This document shows, piece by piece, positions 1 to 6,987 of a stretch of DNA of 11,844 nucleotides. Where the stretch lies: NCBI GenBank assembly GCA_018263495.1, contig JAANXC010000018.1:1-11844 (forward strand), given 5' to 3'. A program made the position numbers and the translations under genes. The notes under the pieces are model-generated. The model was not told the DNA's origin. It saw only the letters and a program-made list of their open reading frames with translations, and ran no database searches. This DNA comes from Nitrososphaerota archaeon. GTDB taxonomy: Archaea > Thermoproteota > Nitrososphaeria > Nitrososphaerales > Nitrosopumilaceae. Position 1 is the stretch's first letter. Each line of letters begins with the position of its first letter.

Positions 1-1193
1 GATTGTGAACGTAATTCTTTTTCTTTTTCAAGGAAAAAATCTGGAATTTTTTCAGTTGGTTTTGTTTCTGTTTCGTATGTTTTAGCTAACGGTTCAGCTA
101 CTGGTTCTGGTGTTGGTTCTGGTGTTGGTTCTGATTCTGGTTCTGGTGTTGGTTCTGATTCTGGTTCTGGTGTTGGTTCTGATTCTGGTTCTGGTGTTGG
201 TTCTGATTCTGGTTCTGGTGTTGGTTCTGGTGTTGGTTCTGGTTTTGGTTCTGGTGTTGGTTCTGGTGCTGGTTCTGGTGTTGGTTCTGGTTTACCAAAA
301 ACTCTTTCAAGGAATGCTTCCTTGCTAAATAATTCCAAGTCATCATAGCCCTGTCCAGTACCCACACAAATAACAGGTTTTTTGGTTATTGCAACAATTG
401 AGAGAGCAGCTCCACCACGTGCATCTGCATCACTTTTAGTCAAAATTGCTCCGTCAAAGGTTGTATGCTCATGAAATTCTCTTGCTTGGCTAACCGTATC
501 ATTTCCAGCTAGTGAATCACCTACAAATATTTTCAAATCTGGGTTTACAACTTTGGTAATTTTTTCAATTTGTTCCATCAAATTCTTGTTTGTTTGCATT
601 CGTCCAGCAGAATCGATAAGGACACAGTCAACCTTGTGTGATTTAGCGTAAAGTAACGCGTCATGTGCCACGGCAGCAGGATCCGAACCGTAGTTTTGGG
701 CAATCAACTTTAAATTCAAATTGTTTATGTGCTCACGTAATTGTTCAATAGCACCAGCCCTAAACGTATCAGCTGCCGCAACTACTACTGAGATTTTATT
801 TTTTTGTAAAAGATTGGCCATTTTGGCTACAGTTGTAGTTTTTCCAGTTCCATTAATTCCAACAAACAGAATAAGGTATGGATCTTGTGGATCTGTTTTT
901 GATTTTATGCCTGACAGTATATCAACTGAACCAGCTTCATCAAACATGTTAGAAATATTCTCGATTAGGCTTTTTTGAACAAAATCTTCAATTTCCTTCT
1001 TATTGACTCTGCTACCAACCAATTTTTCACCTAGATCAGATTTTATGCTATCAATAACCTCTGTTGCAACATCTGATTCTAAGAGAGAGATTTCAAGCTC
1101 AGATAAAACATCATCAATATCTTTTTCGTTTAGATCTTTTTCACTAAAACTTTTAGCGGCTTTTGAAAATGCATTGCCTAGTTTCTCAAACAT
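1..1193 (-). CDS. ftsY: Signal recognition particle receptor FtsY, 3' end beyond window, with repeat-rich C-terminal tail
   Basis: FtsY is the SRP receptor GTPase that docks ribosome-nascent-chain-SRP complexes at the membrane translocon. The frame is open from ATG at 1193 to the window edge, giving 397 codons and no stop. Residues 1-90 look like the helical N domain, with no acidic A domain in front. The G domain shows GINGTGKTTT (112-121), DTFRAGA (142-148), DSAGR (194-198), TKSD followed by ADARGGAALS (252-265), and GTGQGYDDL (278-286). The usual FtsY ending is reached at about residue 300 (FLERVFG). The frame then continues for 97 more residues of Glu/Pro/Thr/Ser repeats and a charged segment (KIPDFFLEKEKELRSQ). 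The start lies 8 bases after the pfdA stop, so translation is probably coupled. The NG-domain assignment is firm; the nature and end of the tail cannot be seen. Confidence 0.95.
   Translation of the reverse strand, partial: MFEKLGNAFSKAAKSFSEKDLNEKDIDDVLSELEISLLESDVATEVIDSIKSDLGEKLVGSRVNKKEIEDFVQKSLIENISNMFDEAGSVDILSGIKSKTDPQDPYLILFVGINGTGKTTTVAKMANLLQKNKISVVVAAADTFRAGAIEQLREHINNLNLKLIAQNYGSDPAAVAHDALLYAKSHKVDCVLIDSAGRMQTNKNLMEQIEKITKVVNPDLKIFVGDSLAGNDTVSQAREFHEHTTFDGAILTKSDADARGGAALSIVAITKKPVICVGTGQGYDDLELFSKEAFLERVFGKPEPTPEPAPEPTPEPKPEPTPEPTPEPESEPTPEPESEPTPEPESEPTPEPESEPTPEPTPEPVAEPLAKTYETETKPTEKIPDFFLEKEKELRSQ
91..293 (-). repeat. In-frame Glu-Pro/Thr-Pro tandem repeat tract in the ftsY tail
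   Basis: On the ftsY strand this tract encodes about 68 residues of EPTP, EPAP, EPKP and EPES units. The central part is a strict 24-base (8-residue) tandem repeat: the plus-strand hexamer gattct recurs at 133, 157, 181 and 205 with nearly identical bases between. Codon choice is monotonous (gaa, cca, aca, tca), which points to expansion by slippage or unequal exchange. Read in other frames the tract gives spurious Gln/Asn-rich or Leu/Val-rich ORFs. Bases 91-123 exactly match part of the spt5 repeat. Confidence 0.9.
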
Positions 1194-1201
1194 TTTTTTC
1201 T

Positions 1202-1621
1202 TTATTTTTTACTTCTAGATGCAGCCATTAATTGTTCCATCTGTTGTTTTCCCTGTTCTAAACTTGCTGCAATTTGTTGTTTTTGATTTGACGTTTCCTG
1301 TAAGGCTACTTGCATTTCTTTCAATCGTAATTCAAGAAAATTGATAGCAGAATCCTTGTCTTTTTCGACAGCAATTCCAGCACCAATATTTAGAATCAGT
1401 TTTTCGTTAGGTATAGTTTTTGTTTTTACGAAGGTACCTAATCCTAATGGTACTAATGTTTCAGCATCAGCTTTATCATCAATTGTTTTGAGTGATTGAA
1501 TGGCAGAAGCAGCTTCTCTAATAATGGATACAATAGATGTCTCCTTTTGTGATAATTCAGAAAAATAACCTTCCAACATTTGCATTTGATACAATAACTG
1601 TTGTGTTTGCTCTTCGCTCAT
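1202..1621 (-). CDS. pfdA: Prefoldin alpha subunit
   Basis: Prefoldin (GimC) is a hexameric, jellyfish-shaped chaperone of two alpha and four beta subunits that passes unfolded proteins to the thermosome. The 139-residue product has the usual alpha-subunit length and plan. An N-terminal heptad-rich helix (about 1-50) and a C-terminal one (about 95-139, rich in Gln, Glu and Leu) flank a beta-hairpin region. That region includes VPLGLGTFVKTKTI (57-70) and LILNIGAGIAVEKD, which match the family's hairpin signature. ATG at 1621 is chosen because it starts the first coiled-coil helix and a TATA-like box sits about 27 bases upstream. The gene precedes ftsY with an 8-base gap, a pairing common in archaea that links folding with membrane targeting. 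Confidence 0.92.
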   Translation of the reverse strand: MSEEQTQQLLYQMQMLEGYFSELSQKETSIVSIIREAASAIQSLKTIDDKADAETLVPLGLGTFVKTKTIPNEKLILNIGAGIAVEKDKDSAINFLELRLKEMQVALQETSNQKQQIAASLEQGKQQMEQLMAASRSKK

Positions 1622-1642
1622 TATAAAAAAAATGAGTCAGTT

Positions 1643-1655
1643 TCCTATAAATGCA
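1643..1655 (-). promoter_or_regulatory. Candidate TATA box for pfdA-ftsY
   Basis: On the minus strand the sequence CATTTATAGG is centred about 27 bases upstream of the pfdA ATG at 1621. This spacing would place the transcript start at or next to the start codon (leaderless). No Shine-Dalgarno sequence precedes pfdA, which agrees with that. The region is generally AT-rich, so this is a position-based inference. Confidence 0.4.
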
Positions 1656-1660
1656 TTTAA

Positions 1661-1687
1661 AAATATAAAATTAAAAAAAATAGAATA
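1661..1687 (-). terminator. T-rich terminator after superoxide dismutase
   Basis: Just after the sod stop codon the minus strand reads a run of eight T residues, then TTTT and TTTTT runs. No strong hairpin is evident. Oligo-T without a stem is the usual archaeal termination signal, so sod probably ends here before the pfdA promoter. Confidence 0.5.
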
Positions 1688-2308
1688 TTATTTTGCCTTA
1701 GAAAGTCTATTATCTACTTCTTCCCAGTTGACTACATTCCACCAAGCAGCAATATAGTCAGGACGTTTGTTTTGATACTTTAGATAGTAAGCATGTTCCC
1801 ATACATCAAGTCCAAGCAATGGAACTAATCCTTCAGTTCTTGGGCTTGTTTGGTTTGGCATTGCTTTGTACTCAACTTTACTAGAAGATGGATTGTATAC
1901 AAGCCAACCCCAACCACTTCCTTGGATAGGAGCTGTTTTACTAGAAAACTGCTCTTTAAAGTCCGCAAAAGATCCAAAGGAAGCATTAATTGCATCTGCT
2001 AGTGCTCCACCAGGTTCTCCACCACCATTTGGTTTCATGTTATTCCAAAACAGTTTGTGATTATCGTATCCACCGCCATTGAAGTTAATTGCACCTCTAA
2101 CATCGTCAGGAACATCATTGATACTTGATAAGATATCAACAATATCCTTGCTCTGTAGTTCCGGACTTAGTTTTTCTAAAGCACCATTCATTCCATCAGT
2201 ATATTTTTGATGGTGTTTTGTATGATGAATCTCCATTGTACGAGCGTCTATGTGAGGTTCCAATGCATCATATGCATAAGGCATCTCAGGAAGTGTATAT
2301 TTTCCCAT
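1688..2308 (-). CDS. sod: Superoxide dismutase, Fe/Mn family (probably Mn type)
   Basis: This enzyme converts superoxide to oxygen and hydrogen peroxide in the cytoplasm; no signal peptide is visible. The 206-residue length is typical. The N-terminal helical-hairpin domain contains MEIHHTKHHQKY (25-36). By alignment to E. coli SodA from memory, the metal ligands are His28, His84 (in DNHKLFW), Asp168 and His172 (in LDVWEHAYY). The second-sphere Gln lies in PNQTSP (about 153), and Gly rather than Gln occupies the N-domain position near NGGGYDNH. This is the pattern of Mn enzymes, though a cambialistic enzyme cannot be excluded. The start is the only sensible one, giving the classic MGKYTLPEMPYAYDALEPH opening. 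It is transcribed divergently from the protease gene across 71 bases. A superoxide scavenger is expected in an aerobic ammonia oxidiser. Confidence 0.96.
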   Translation of the reverse strand: MGKYTLPEMPYAYDALEPHIDARTMEIHHTKHHQKYTDGMNGALEKLSPELQSKDIVDILSSINDVPDDVRGAINFNGGGYDNHKLFWNNMKPNGGGEPGGALADAINASFGSFADFKEQFSSKTAPIQGSGWGWLVYNPSSSKVEYKAMPNQTSPRTEGLVPLLGLDVWEHAYYLKYQNKRPDYIAAWWNVVNWEEVDNRLSKAK

Positions 2309-2328
2309 ACATTATTTGAAAAAACATA

Positions 2329-2341
2329 CAATTTAACGCTT
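2329..2341 (-). promoter_or_regulatory. Candidate TATA box for superoxide dismutase
   Basis: On the minus strand GCGTTAAATTG lies about 26 bases before the sod ATG at 2308, with a purine-rich AAAGC just upstream as a possible BRE. The spacing predicts a leaderless transcript; no ribosome binding site precedes the ATG. Confidence 0.45.
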
Positions 2342-2379
2342 TAGCAAAGAATGAAATTTCACTAAAAAAATGTTCTCAC

Positions 2380-4395
2380 ATGCAGTATCAAAAAATATTT
2401 TTTTTGACAATTTTGATATCTATAAGTACAGTTTTAATATCAAATCAGTTACAGAGTACGGATAATATTTCTATTTTAGTAAATAACAGCGGACCATTCA
2501 TAGGAACCAGTATATCTTACCAGAGTGGATATGATGGAAGTGGAATAGTAGTATCAATTATTGATACTGGAATTGACTTGAACCATCCAGATCTTGAAGG
2601 ACAAATAATTGGTGGATATGATTTTGTTGATAATGATGAGATACCTGAAGACACTAATGGTCATGGTACACAAGTTGCAGGAATCATCGCATCAAATGGA
2701 AATCTCAAAGGAATATCTCCAAATTCAAAAATTTTAATGTACAAAGTTTCAGAAGATGGAGAATCTGTACCTTCTCATTTAATAATCAAAGCAATTGAAA
2801 AATCTATAGAAGATAATGCTGATATTATCAATATCAGTCTGGGAATTAACCAAACAAATACAAAAATTGATCAAGTGGTAAACAAAGCAGTCAAAAATAA
2901 TATTTTTGTAGTAACAGCGGCTGGAAATTTTGGTCCTGAATTAAGTACAATTGGAAGTCCTGGGATAAATCCAAATGCAATTACTGTTGGTGCAACATTT
3001 AACAACGTAACCAGTAGTTTGGTCTCAACTTTTGAAATAGAGGATAAAACATTCAATGTTTTTCCAATGGTAGGAACTCAAGCACTCACAGAGCCTATTA
3101 CATCACAAATCATATTTGGAAAATATGGTAGAGTTAATGATCTTCTGGAAGGTAATTTTCAAGATTCTATTATGTTGATTGAAAGAGGCAGCGATATAGA
3201 AAATGAAATAGTTTACTTTTCTGACAAGGAAAAGAATGCAGCCAATGTAGGAGCAAGGGCTATCATAGTCTATAACAATGAGCCTGGCATATTTTTTGGA
3301 GAATTAATTCATGAATATGTGGATGAGGGGTATGAACCTACTATTCCTGCATTATCTGTATCCAGAGATGACGGATTAATAATTAAGGAAATCTTACAAA
3401 GTGACACAAAAGGAACACTGGATGTTTTCTATCATCCAGATTTTGTTGCTTATTTTAGTTCGAGAGGTCCAGTTTCCCCATTTTACATCAAACCTGATCT
3501 TGTTGCACCTGGTGCGTTCATAAATACAACCGACATCAACGGAGATTATAAAATTTCAAGCGGTACGAGCTTTGCAGCACCACATGTTGCTGGCACTGCT
3601 GCGTTAATTTTACAAAAAAATCCTGAACTCACACCGCAGGAACTTAAATCCATTCTAATGACAACTTCTGAAATCGTATATGATCAATTTGATGACAGAT
3701 TTCCCATAGAAGTATCTGGAAATGGAAGGATAGATGCATCGAAAGCTATCAATGCTGAACTAATCATAATGCCAGCAAATCTAATATTTGATTTATCATC
3801 TACTAATCAAATCCAAACCAAACATTTGAAAATTAATGGTATTGATGGGGAATCCATGTCAATCAGGTTTGAAGAAAGTCATATTGTTGATTTTGATTAT
3901 AGTTTAGATGACGAGAATATGGGCATAAATGCAAAATTAACCGAACAAAGTTTGGGAGATTTTGAAAGCAGGATTATTATTAATCATAATGAAATTGATT
4001 ACCACATACCTATCATAGTAAGAGTTTCTGAAGGAGCCATTACAATTAATGAGGATGGTGGAAAATTAGGCATTGACATTTCAAGTCCTTCTTCGTGGTC
4101 ATATGCAAAGATCTCAGTCATAAATCAGGAAACTGGAAAAATGTTTACAGATTCTATTGTTCCTGGTAAAAATTCAGAACTGACTGTTTATGAACCAGGT
4201 GAGTACTGGATTGAAGTCAAAATTAAAGATGGTGACAAAACACTAAGTGCATACGCAACTATTCAGGTGGAAAAAATAGAACATGACGAAAAAAATCTTG
4301 CAAATGTGTTGAATTTGCCTGAGAAACCCATTCTGATAATAGCTGCTATAATGATTGTAACCGCTATTGTAGGCCTATCAATAAGAAGACGTTAG
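2380..4395 (+). CDS. Secreted, C-terminally membrane-anchored subtilisin-family (S8) serine protease with PA-type insert
   Basis: This is a predicted extracellular or pseudoperiplasmic endopeptidase of 671 residues. Residues 1-26 form a signal peptide (one basic residue, then a hydrophobic stretch). The S8 triad is visible: Asp62 in IIDTGID, His95 in NGHGT, and Ser397 in GTSFAAPHVAG, with the oxyanion-hole Asn183 in TAAGN. Between Asn183 and Ser397 lies an insert (about 215-345) with VGARAIIVYNN, typical of a protease-associated (PA) domain. Residues about 460-630 look beta-rich and Fn3/Ig-like. A hydrophobic segment (about 649-667) followed by RRR forms a C-terminal anchor, so the catalytic part faces outward. 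No propeptide cleavage site can be pinned down. The stop codon interlocks with that of the convergent pckA. The family is certain; substrates are unknown. Confidence 0.93.
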   Translation: MQYQKIFFLTILISISTVLISNQLQSTDNISILVNNSGPFIGTSISYQSGYDGSGIVVSIIDTGIDLNHPDLEGQIIGGYDFVDNDEIPEDTNGHGTQVAGIIASNGNLKGISPNSKILMYKVSEDGESVPSHLIIKAIEKSIEDNADIINISLGINQTNTKIDQVVNKAVKNNIFVVTAAGNFGPELSTIGSPGINPNAITVGATFNNVTSSLVSTFEIEDKTFNVFPMVGTQALTEPITSQIIFGKYGRVNDLLEGNFQDSIMLIERGSDIENEIVYFSDKEKNAANVGARAIIVYNNEPGIFFGELIHEYVDEGYEPTIPALSVSRDDGLIIKEILQSDTKGTLDVFYHPDFVAYFSSRGPVSPFYIKPDLVAPGAFINTTDINGDYKISSGTSFAAPHVAGTAALILQKNPELTPQELKSILMTTSEIVYDQFDDRFPIEVSGNGRIDASKAINAELIIMPANLIFDLSSTNQIQTKHLKINGIDGESMSIRFEESHIVDFDYSLDDENMGINAKLTEQSLGDFESRIIINHNEIDYHIPIIVRVSEGAITINEDGGKLGIDISSPSSWSYAKISVINQETGKMFTDSIVPGKNSELTVYEPGEYWIEVKIKDGDKTLSAYATIQVEKIEHDEKNLANVLNLPEKPILIIAAIMIVTAIVGLSIRRR

Positions 4396-5987
4396 AGTTT
4401 TGGACCAGCTGAACGAATTTCTTCAGATGCATCCTTAAACTTTTTGAAGTTATCTACGAACATTTGAGCTAGTTTTTTTGCCGAAAGATCATAGCTGTCT
4501 TTATCAACCCATGTATTTCTGGGTTCTAAAACTTCTGAAGGAACTCCAGGACATTCGGTTGGAACATCTAGATTGAAAAGATCATTATGAGAAAATTTCA
4601 CAATATCTAATGATCCGTTTATGACTGCAGTTACCATTGCACGGCTATATTCTATCTTGATTCTTTTACCAACACCATATGGTCCTCCAGACCAGCCAGT
4701 ATTGATTAGATATACCGCTGTATTATGTTTGGAAATCTTTTCGCCAAGCATCTTTGCGTACACTGAAGCAAGGCGTGGCATGAATGGTGCGCCAAAACAT
4801 TTGGAGAATGTAGCCTTTGGTTCTTTAATTCCTCTTTCAGTTCCAGCTAGTTTGCTTGTATAACCTGACATAAAGTGAAACATTGCTCCATTCTTGGAAA
4901 GTTTGGAGAGTGGAGGTAGAACTCCCATTGCATCTGCTGTTAAAAATATAATGACTTTAGGATTACCTCCAACACTGGGTATGACAGCTTTTGGAATGTA
5001 ATGGAGTGGATATGCTGCTCTTGTGTTTTCAGTTAAACTGCCATCATTAAAGTCTGGTTTTAGTGATTCTTTGTCTATGACTACGTTTTCTAATACAGCA
5101 CCATTTTTGATAGCATTCCAAATTTGTGGTTCAGATTTTTCCTTGAGATTAATACATTTTGCATAACAACCTCCTTCTATGTTGAAAATTCCTTTATCTG
5201 ACCAACCATGTTCGTCATCACCAATCAACATCCGTTCAGGATCAGCAGATAGTGTAGTTTTACCTGTACCTGATAAACCAAAGAATAATGCTGTATCACC
5301 ATCCTTGCCAATATTAGAAGAACAATGCATTGGGAAAACATCCCTTGATGGTAGAAGGAAATTCATTACAGAGAAAACTGATTTTTTGATTTCTCCTGCA
5401 TAATTTGTTGCTCCAATAAGGACAAGTTTCTTTGTTAAATTAATCAGTATGAATGCATTTGAATTGGTACCGTCAACTTCAGGTATCGCTTCAAAATCAT
5501 TAATACACATTACAGTAAGTTCTGGCTCATGAGATTCTAATTCAGCAGCTGACGGCCTTATGAAAAGTTGATGTGCAAACAAACTTTGCCAAGCATGATC
5601 GCTGATAATTCTAATAGGTAATCTATTCTCAGGATCAGCACCTACAAAACCATCAAATACGAACAATTCCTTTCCACCAACGAATTTTTTCATTTTTTGA
5701 GATAATTTTTCAAATGTTTCTGTTGGAAGTTGTTTGTTGACTTTTCCCCAATGAACCTTATCATGTGTAAGATCATCAAAAATAATGAATCTGTCATCCG
5801 GTGATCTTCCTGTATACTTTCCTGTTTTAACTGATAGTGAACCAGTCGCGGTTACTATCCCCTCATTTTTTTCAACAGAAATTTCAACTAGTTTTTCAAC
5901 TGGCAAGTTTCTGTAAATTTTTGATGGGTTTATACCAAATGCAGTAACTTGTGCGTTAAACTTGGCTGTTGATTCAGATTCACTCAT
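4392..5987 (-). CDS. pckA: Phosphoenolpyruvate carboxykinase (ATP-dependent)
   Basis: This cytosolic enzyme converts oxaloacetate and ATP to PEP, CO2 and ADP, the entry step of gluconeogenesis. At 531 residues it matches the ATP-type family. Visible motifs are GRSPDDRF (60-67, substrate-binding Arg), GEIKKSVF (about 198-205, metal-ligand Lys), MHCSSNIG (220-227, metal-ligand His), the P-loop GLSGTGKTT (237-245), kinase-2 motif IGDDEHGWSD (255-264), and ENTRAAYP (320-327). All expected catalytic residues appear present. The N terminus (MSESEST) precedes the conserved domain and is preceded by a GGGAG ribosome-binding-like site. In an autotroph that fixes carbon through C4 intermediates, this enzyme would feed sugar synthesis. 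It diverges from L32e across 144 bases and converges with the protease gene with a 4-base overlap. Confidence 0.97.
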   Translation of the reverse strand: MSESESTAKFNAQVTAFGINPSKIYRNLPVEKLVEISVEKNEGIVTATGSLSVKTGKYTGRSPDDRFIIFDDLTHDKVHWGKVNKQLPTETFEKLSQKMKKFVGGKELFVFDGFVGADPENRLPIRIISDHAWQSLFAHQLFIRPSAAELESHEPELTVMCINDFEAIPEVDGTNSNAFILINLTKKLVLIGATNYAGEIKKSVFSVMNFLLPSRDVFPMHCSSNIGKDGDTALFFGLSGTGKTTLSADPERMLIGDDEHGWSDKGIFNIEGGCYAKCINLKEKSEPQIWNAIKNGAVLENVVIDKESLKPDFNDGSLTENTRAAYPLHYIPKAVIPSVGGNPKVIIFLTADAMGVLPPLSKLSKNGAMFHFMSGYTSKLAGTERGIKEPKATFSKCFGAPFMPRLASVYAKMLGEKISKHNTAVYLINTGWSGGPYGVGKRIKIEYSRAMVTAVINGSLDIVKFSHNDLFNLDVPTECPGVPSEVLEPRNTWVDKDSYDLSAKKLAQMFVDNFKKFKDASEEIRSAGPKL

Positions 5988-5997
5988 CTATATTCAA

Positions 5998-6031
5998 CTC
6001 CCATGCTAAAAAACCCAAACCAGTTTTATGC
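5998..6031 (-). promoter_or_regulatory. Candidate promoter and ribosome binding site of pckA
   Basis: On the minus strand GGGAG (5998-6002) lies 10 bases before the ATG at 5987. GCATAAAACTGG (about 6020-6031) is a TATA-like element whose spacing would start the transcript near 6000-6005, giving a short leader. Both elements are weak. The rest of the 144-base gap to L32e shows no other clear element except the L32e box. Confidence 0.3.
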
Positions 6032-6107
6032 ATTAGGACTTTCACGCAATAAAAAACATTATTATCTCTTTCTAAGATCACAAATTTTCCATTGAATTTT
6101 AGCAACC

Positions 6108-6117
6108 TATTTATGTA
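6108..6117 (+). promoter_or_regulatory. Candidate TATA box for the L32e-L19e operon
   Basis: TATTTATGTA lies about 20 bases before the ATG at 6132 and about 26 bases before the in-frame ATG at 6138. If the transcript is leaderless with standard archaeal spacing, it would begin at the second ATG. No Shine-Dalgarno sequence is evident. Confidence 0.45.
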
Positions 6118-6131
6118 AAAATTCAAGGTTT

Positions 6132-6542
6132 ATGGTCATGCCAATAAACAAGGAAAAATTAGAGCTTCGTAATAAAGTTGCTAAAAGTAGACCTGAATTT
6201 AAAAGACCTGAAAGCTGGCGGTATAAGAGATTAGAAACAACTTGGAGAAAGCCAAAAGGCATTGATAATCATCAGCGTAAACAAAAAAGTAGGGGCCGAC
6301 CAGGTCTTGTTAAAGTGGGTTATGGGGGTCCTAAAATTGCACGTGGCTTACATCCATCTGGTTATACAGATAACTTAGTTCATAATATTGATGATTTAGA
6401 AAAATTAAATCCAAAAATTGATGGGGTAAGAATAGGTCATAGTGTTGGAACAAAGAAAAGAAAAGAGATAGTTATCAAATCAATAGAAAAGAAATTCAAA
6501 ATATTTAATGCGAGGGTGTCTGAACGTGCCAGTAAATCTTAA
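6132..6542 (+). CDS. rpl32e: 50S ribosomal protein L32e (eL32)
   Basis: eL32 is an archaeal/eukaryotic protein of the large ribosomal subunit with no bacterial counterpart. The 136-residue, highly basic product has the L32e pattern: RPEFKRPESWRYKRL (20-34), WRKPKGIDNHQRK, RGRPGLVKVGYGGPK, ARGLHPSGY, and a C-terminal RIGHSVGTKKRKEI. Two in-frame ATG codons lie near the start (6132 and 6138). The longer form is listed, but the TATA-box spacing favours 6138, which begins MPINKEKLELRNKV. The 3' end overlaps L19e. In most archaea L32e and L19e sit inside the spc operon between L6 and L18; here only these two are present, between pckA and ogt. Confidence 0.95.
   Translation: MVMPINKEKLELRNKVAKSRPEFKRPESWRYKRLETTWRKPKGIDNHQRKQKSRGRPGLVKVGYGGPKIARGLHPSGYTDNLVHNIDDLEKLNPKIDGVRIGHSVGTKKRKEIVIKSIEKKFKIFNARVSERASKS
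6512..6518 (+). promoter_or_regulatory. Ribosome binding site deciding the L19e GTG start
   Basis: GAGGGTG inside the end of L32e ends 7 bases before the GTG at 6526. It matches the anti-Shine-Dalgarno core GGTG. The upstream ATG at 6508 would place this element inside the coding region, so GTG 6526 is preferred. Confidence 0.6.
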
Positions 6543-6987
6543 AGCAAAAAAACAACTAGTTTCAAGAATGTATAAGGTTGGAGTAAACAGAGTGATGTTT
6601 GACTCTGATCATCTTGATGATATAGCTGATGCAATTACAAGGGAAAACATTCGAAGTTTATTTACGGCAAACACAATTAAAATTAAACCAATTGTTGGAA
6701 CGTCAAGAGGAAGAGCAAAAGTAAAAAAAATTCAAAAAAAGAAGCGTGGTGTAAAACAGGGTTCTAAGAAGGGACGTAAGGGTGCTAGAGTGGGCAAAAA
6801 AGAAGTTTATGTAACAAAGGTAAGATCACTTCGTTATAGATTAAAAATTGCTAAGGATAGAAAAGAGATTACAAATAAGGAATTTTGGGAACTTTACAAA
6901 AAGATTGGTGGAAATACAGTTAGAAATATTGCGCATCTAAGAACATTGATTGAAGAAATAACATCAAAACAAAAAGGTCAGAAATAG
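6526..6987 (+). CDS. rpl19e: 50S ribosomal protein L19e (eL19)
   Basis: eL19 is an archaeal/eukaryotic large-subunit protein that also contributes to intersubunit bridges. With the GTG start the product is 153 residues (MPVNLKAKKQLVSRMYKVG). The L19e plan is visible: an N-terminal helical domain (about 1-55), a very basic linker with KKIQKKKRGVKQGSKKGRKG (about 64-83), and a C-terminal helical part with LRYRLKIAKDRKEI and IAHLRTLIEE. ATG 6508 would add MRGCLN, which does not look conserved and contains the ribosome binding site. The gene overlaps L32e by 17 bases, indicating translational coupling, and its 3' end overlaps the convergent ogt gene by 10 bases. Confidence 0.95.
   Translation: MPVNLKAKKQLVSRMYKVGVNRVMFDSDHLDDIADAITRENIRSLFTANTIKIKPIVGTSRGRAKVKKIQKKKRGVKQGSKKGRKGARVGKKEVYVTKVRSLRYRLKIAKDRKEITNKEFWELYKKIGGNTVRNIAHLRTLIEEITSKQKGQK

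Noticed and set aside
133..210. Regular 24-base repeats as a possible CRISPR array
   Set aside because: The units are directly adjacent with no spacers, keep one reading frame and lie inside ftsY.
110..328. Plus-strand ORF of Leu/Val repeats, resembling a membrane peptide
   Set aside because: It is the antisense reading of the same repeat tract, with no start signals or non-repeat content of its own.
98..367. Minus-strand ORF encoding a Gln/Asn/His-rich, prion-like repeat protein
   Set aside because: It is another frame of the ftsY repeat tract; the ftsY frame runs through the same bases with clear FtsY motifs upstream.
5988..6131. Possible small RNA in the pckA-L32e gap
   Set aside because: No C/D or H/ACA boxes, tRNA-like fold or stable hairpin could be made out by eye; promoter elements account for what is visible.
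6508..6525. Longer L19e start at ATG 6508
   Set aside because: It would place the GAGGGTG ribosome binding site inside the gene and add an unlikely MRGCLN leader; GTG 6526 fits better.
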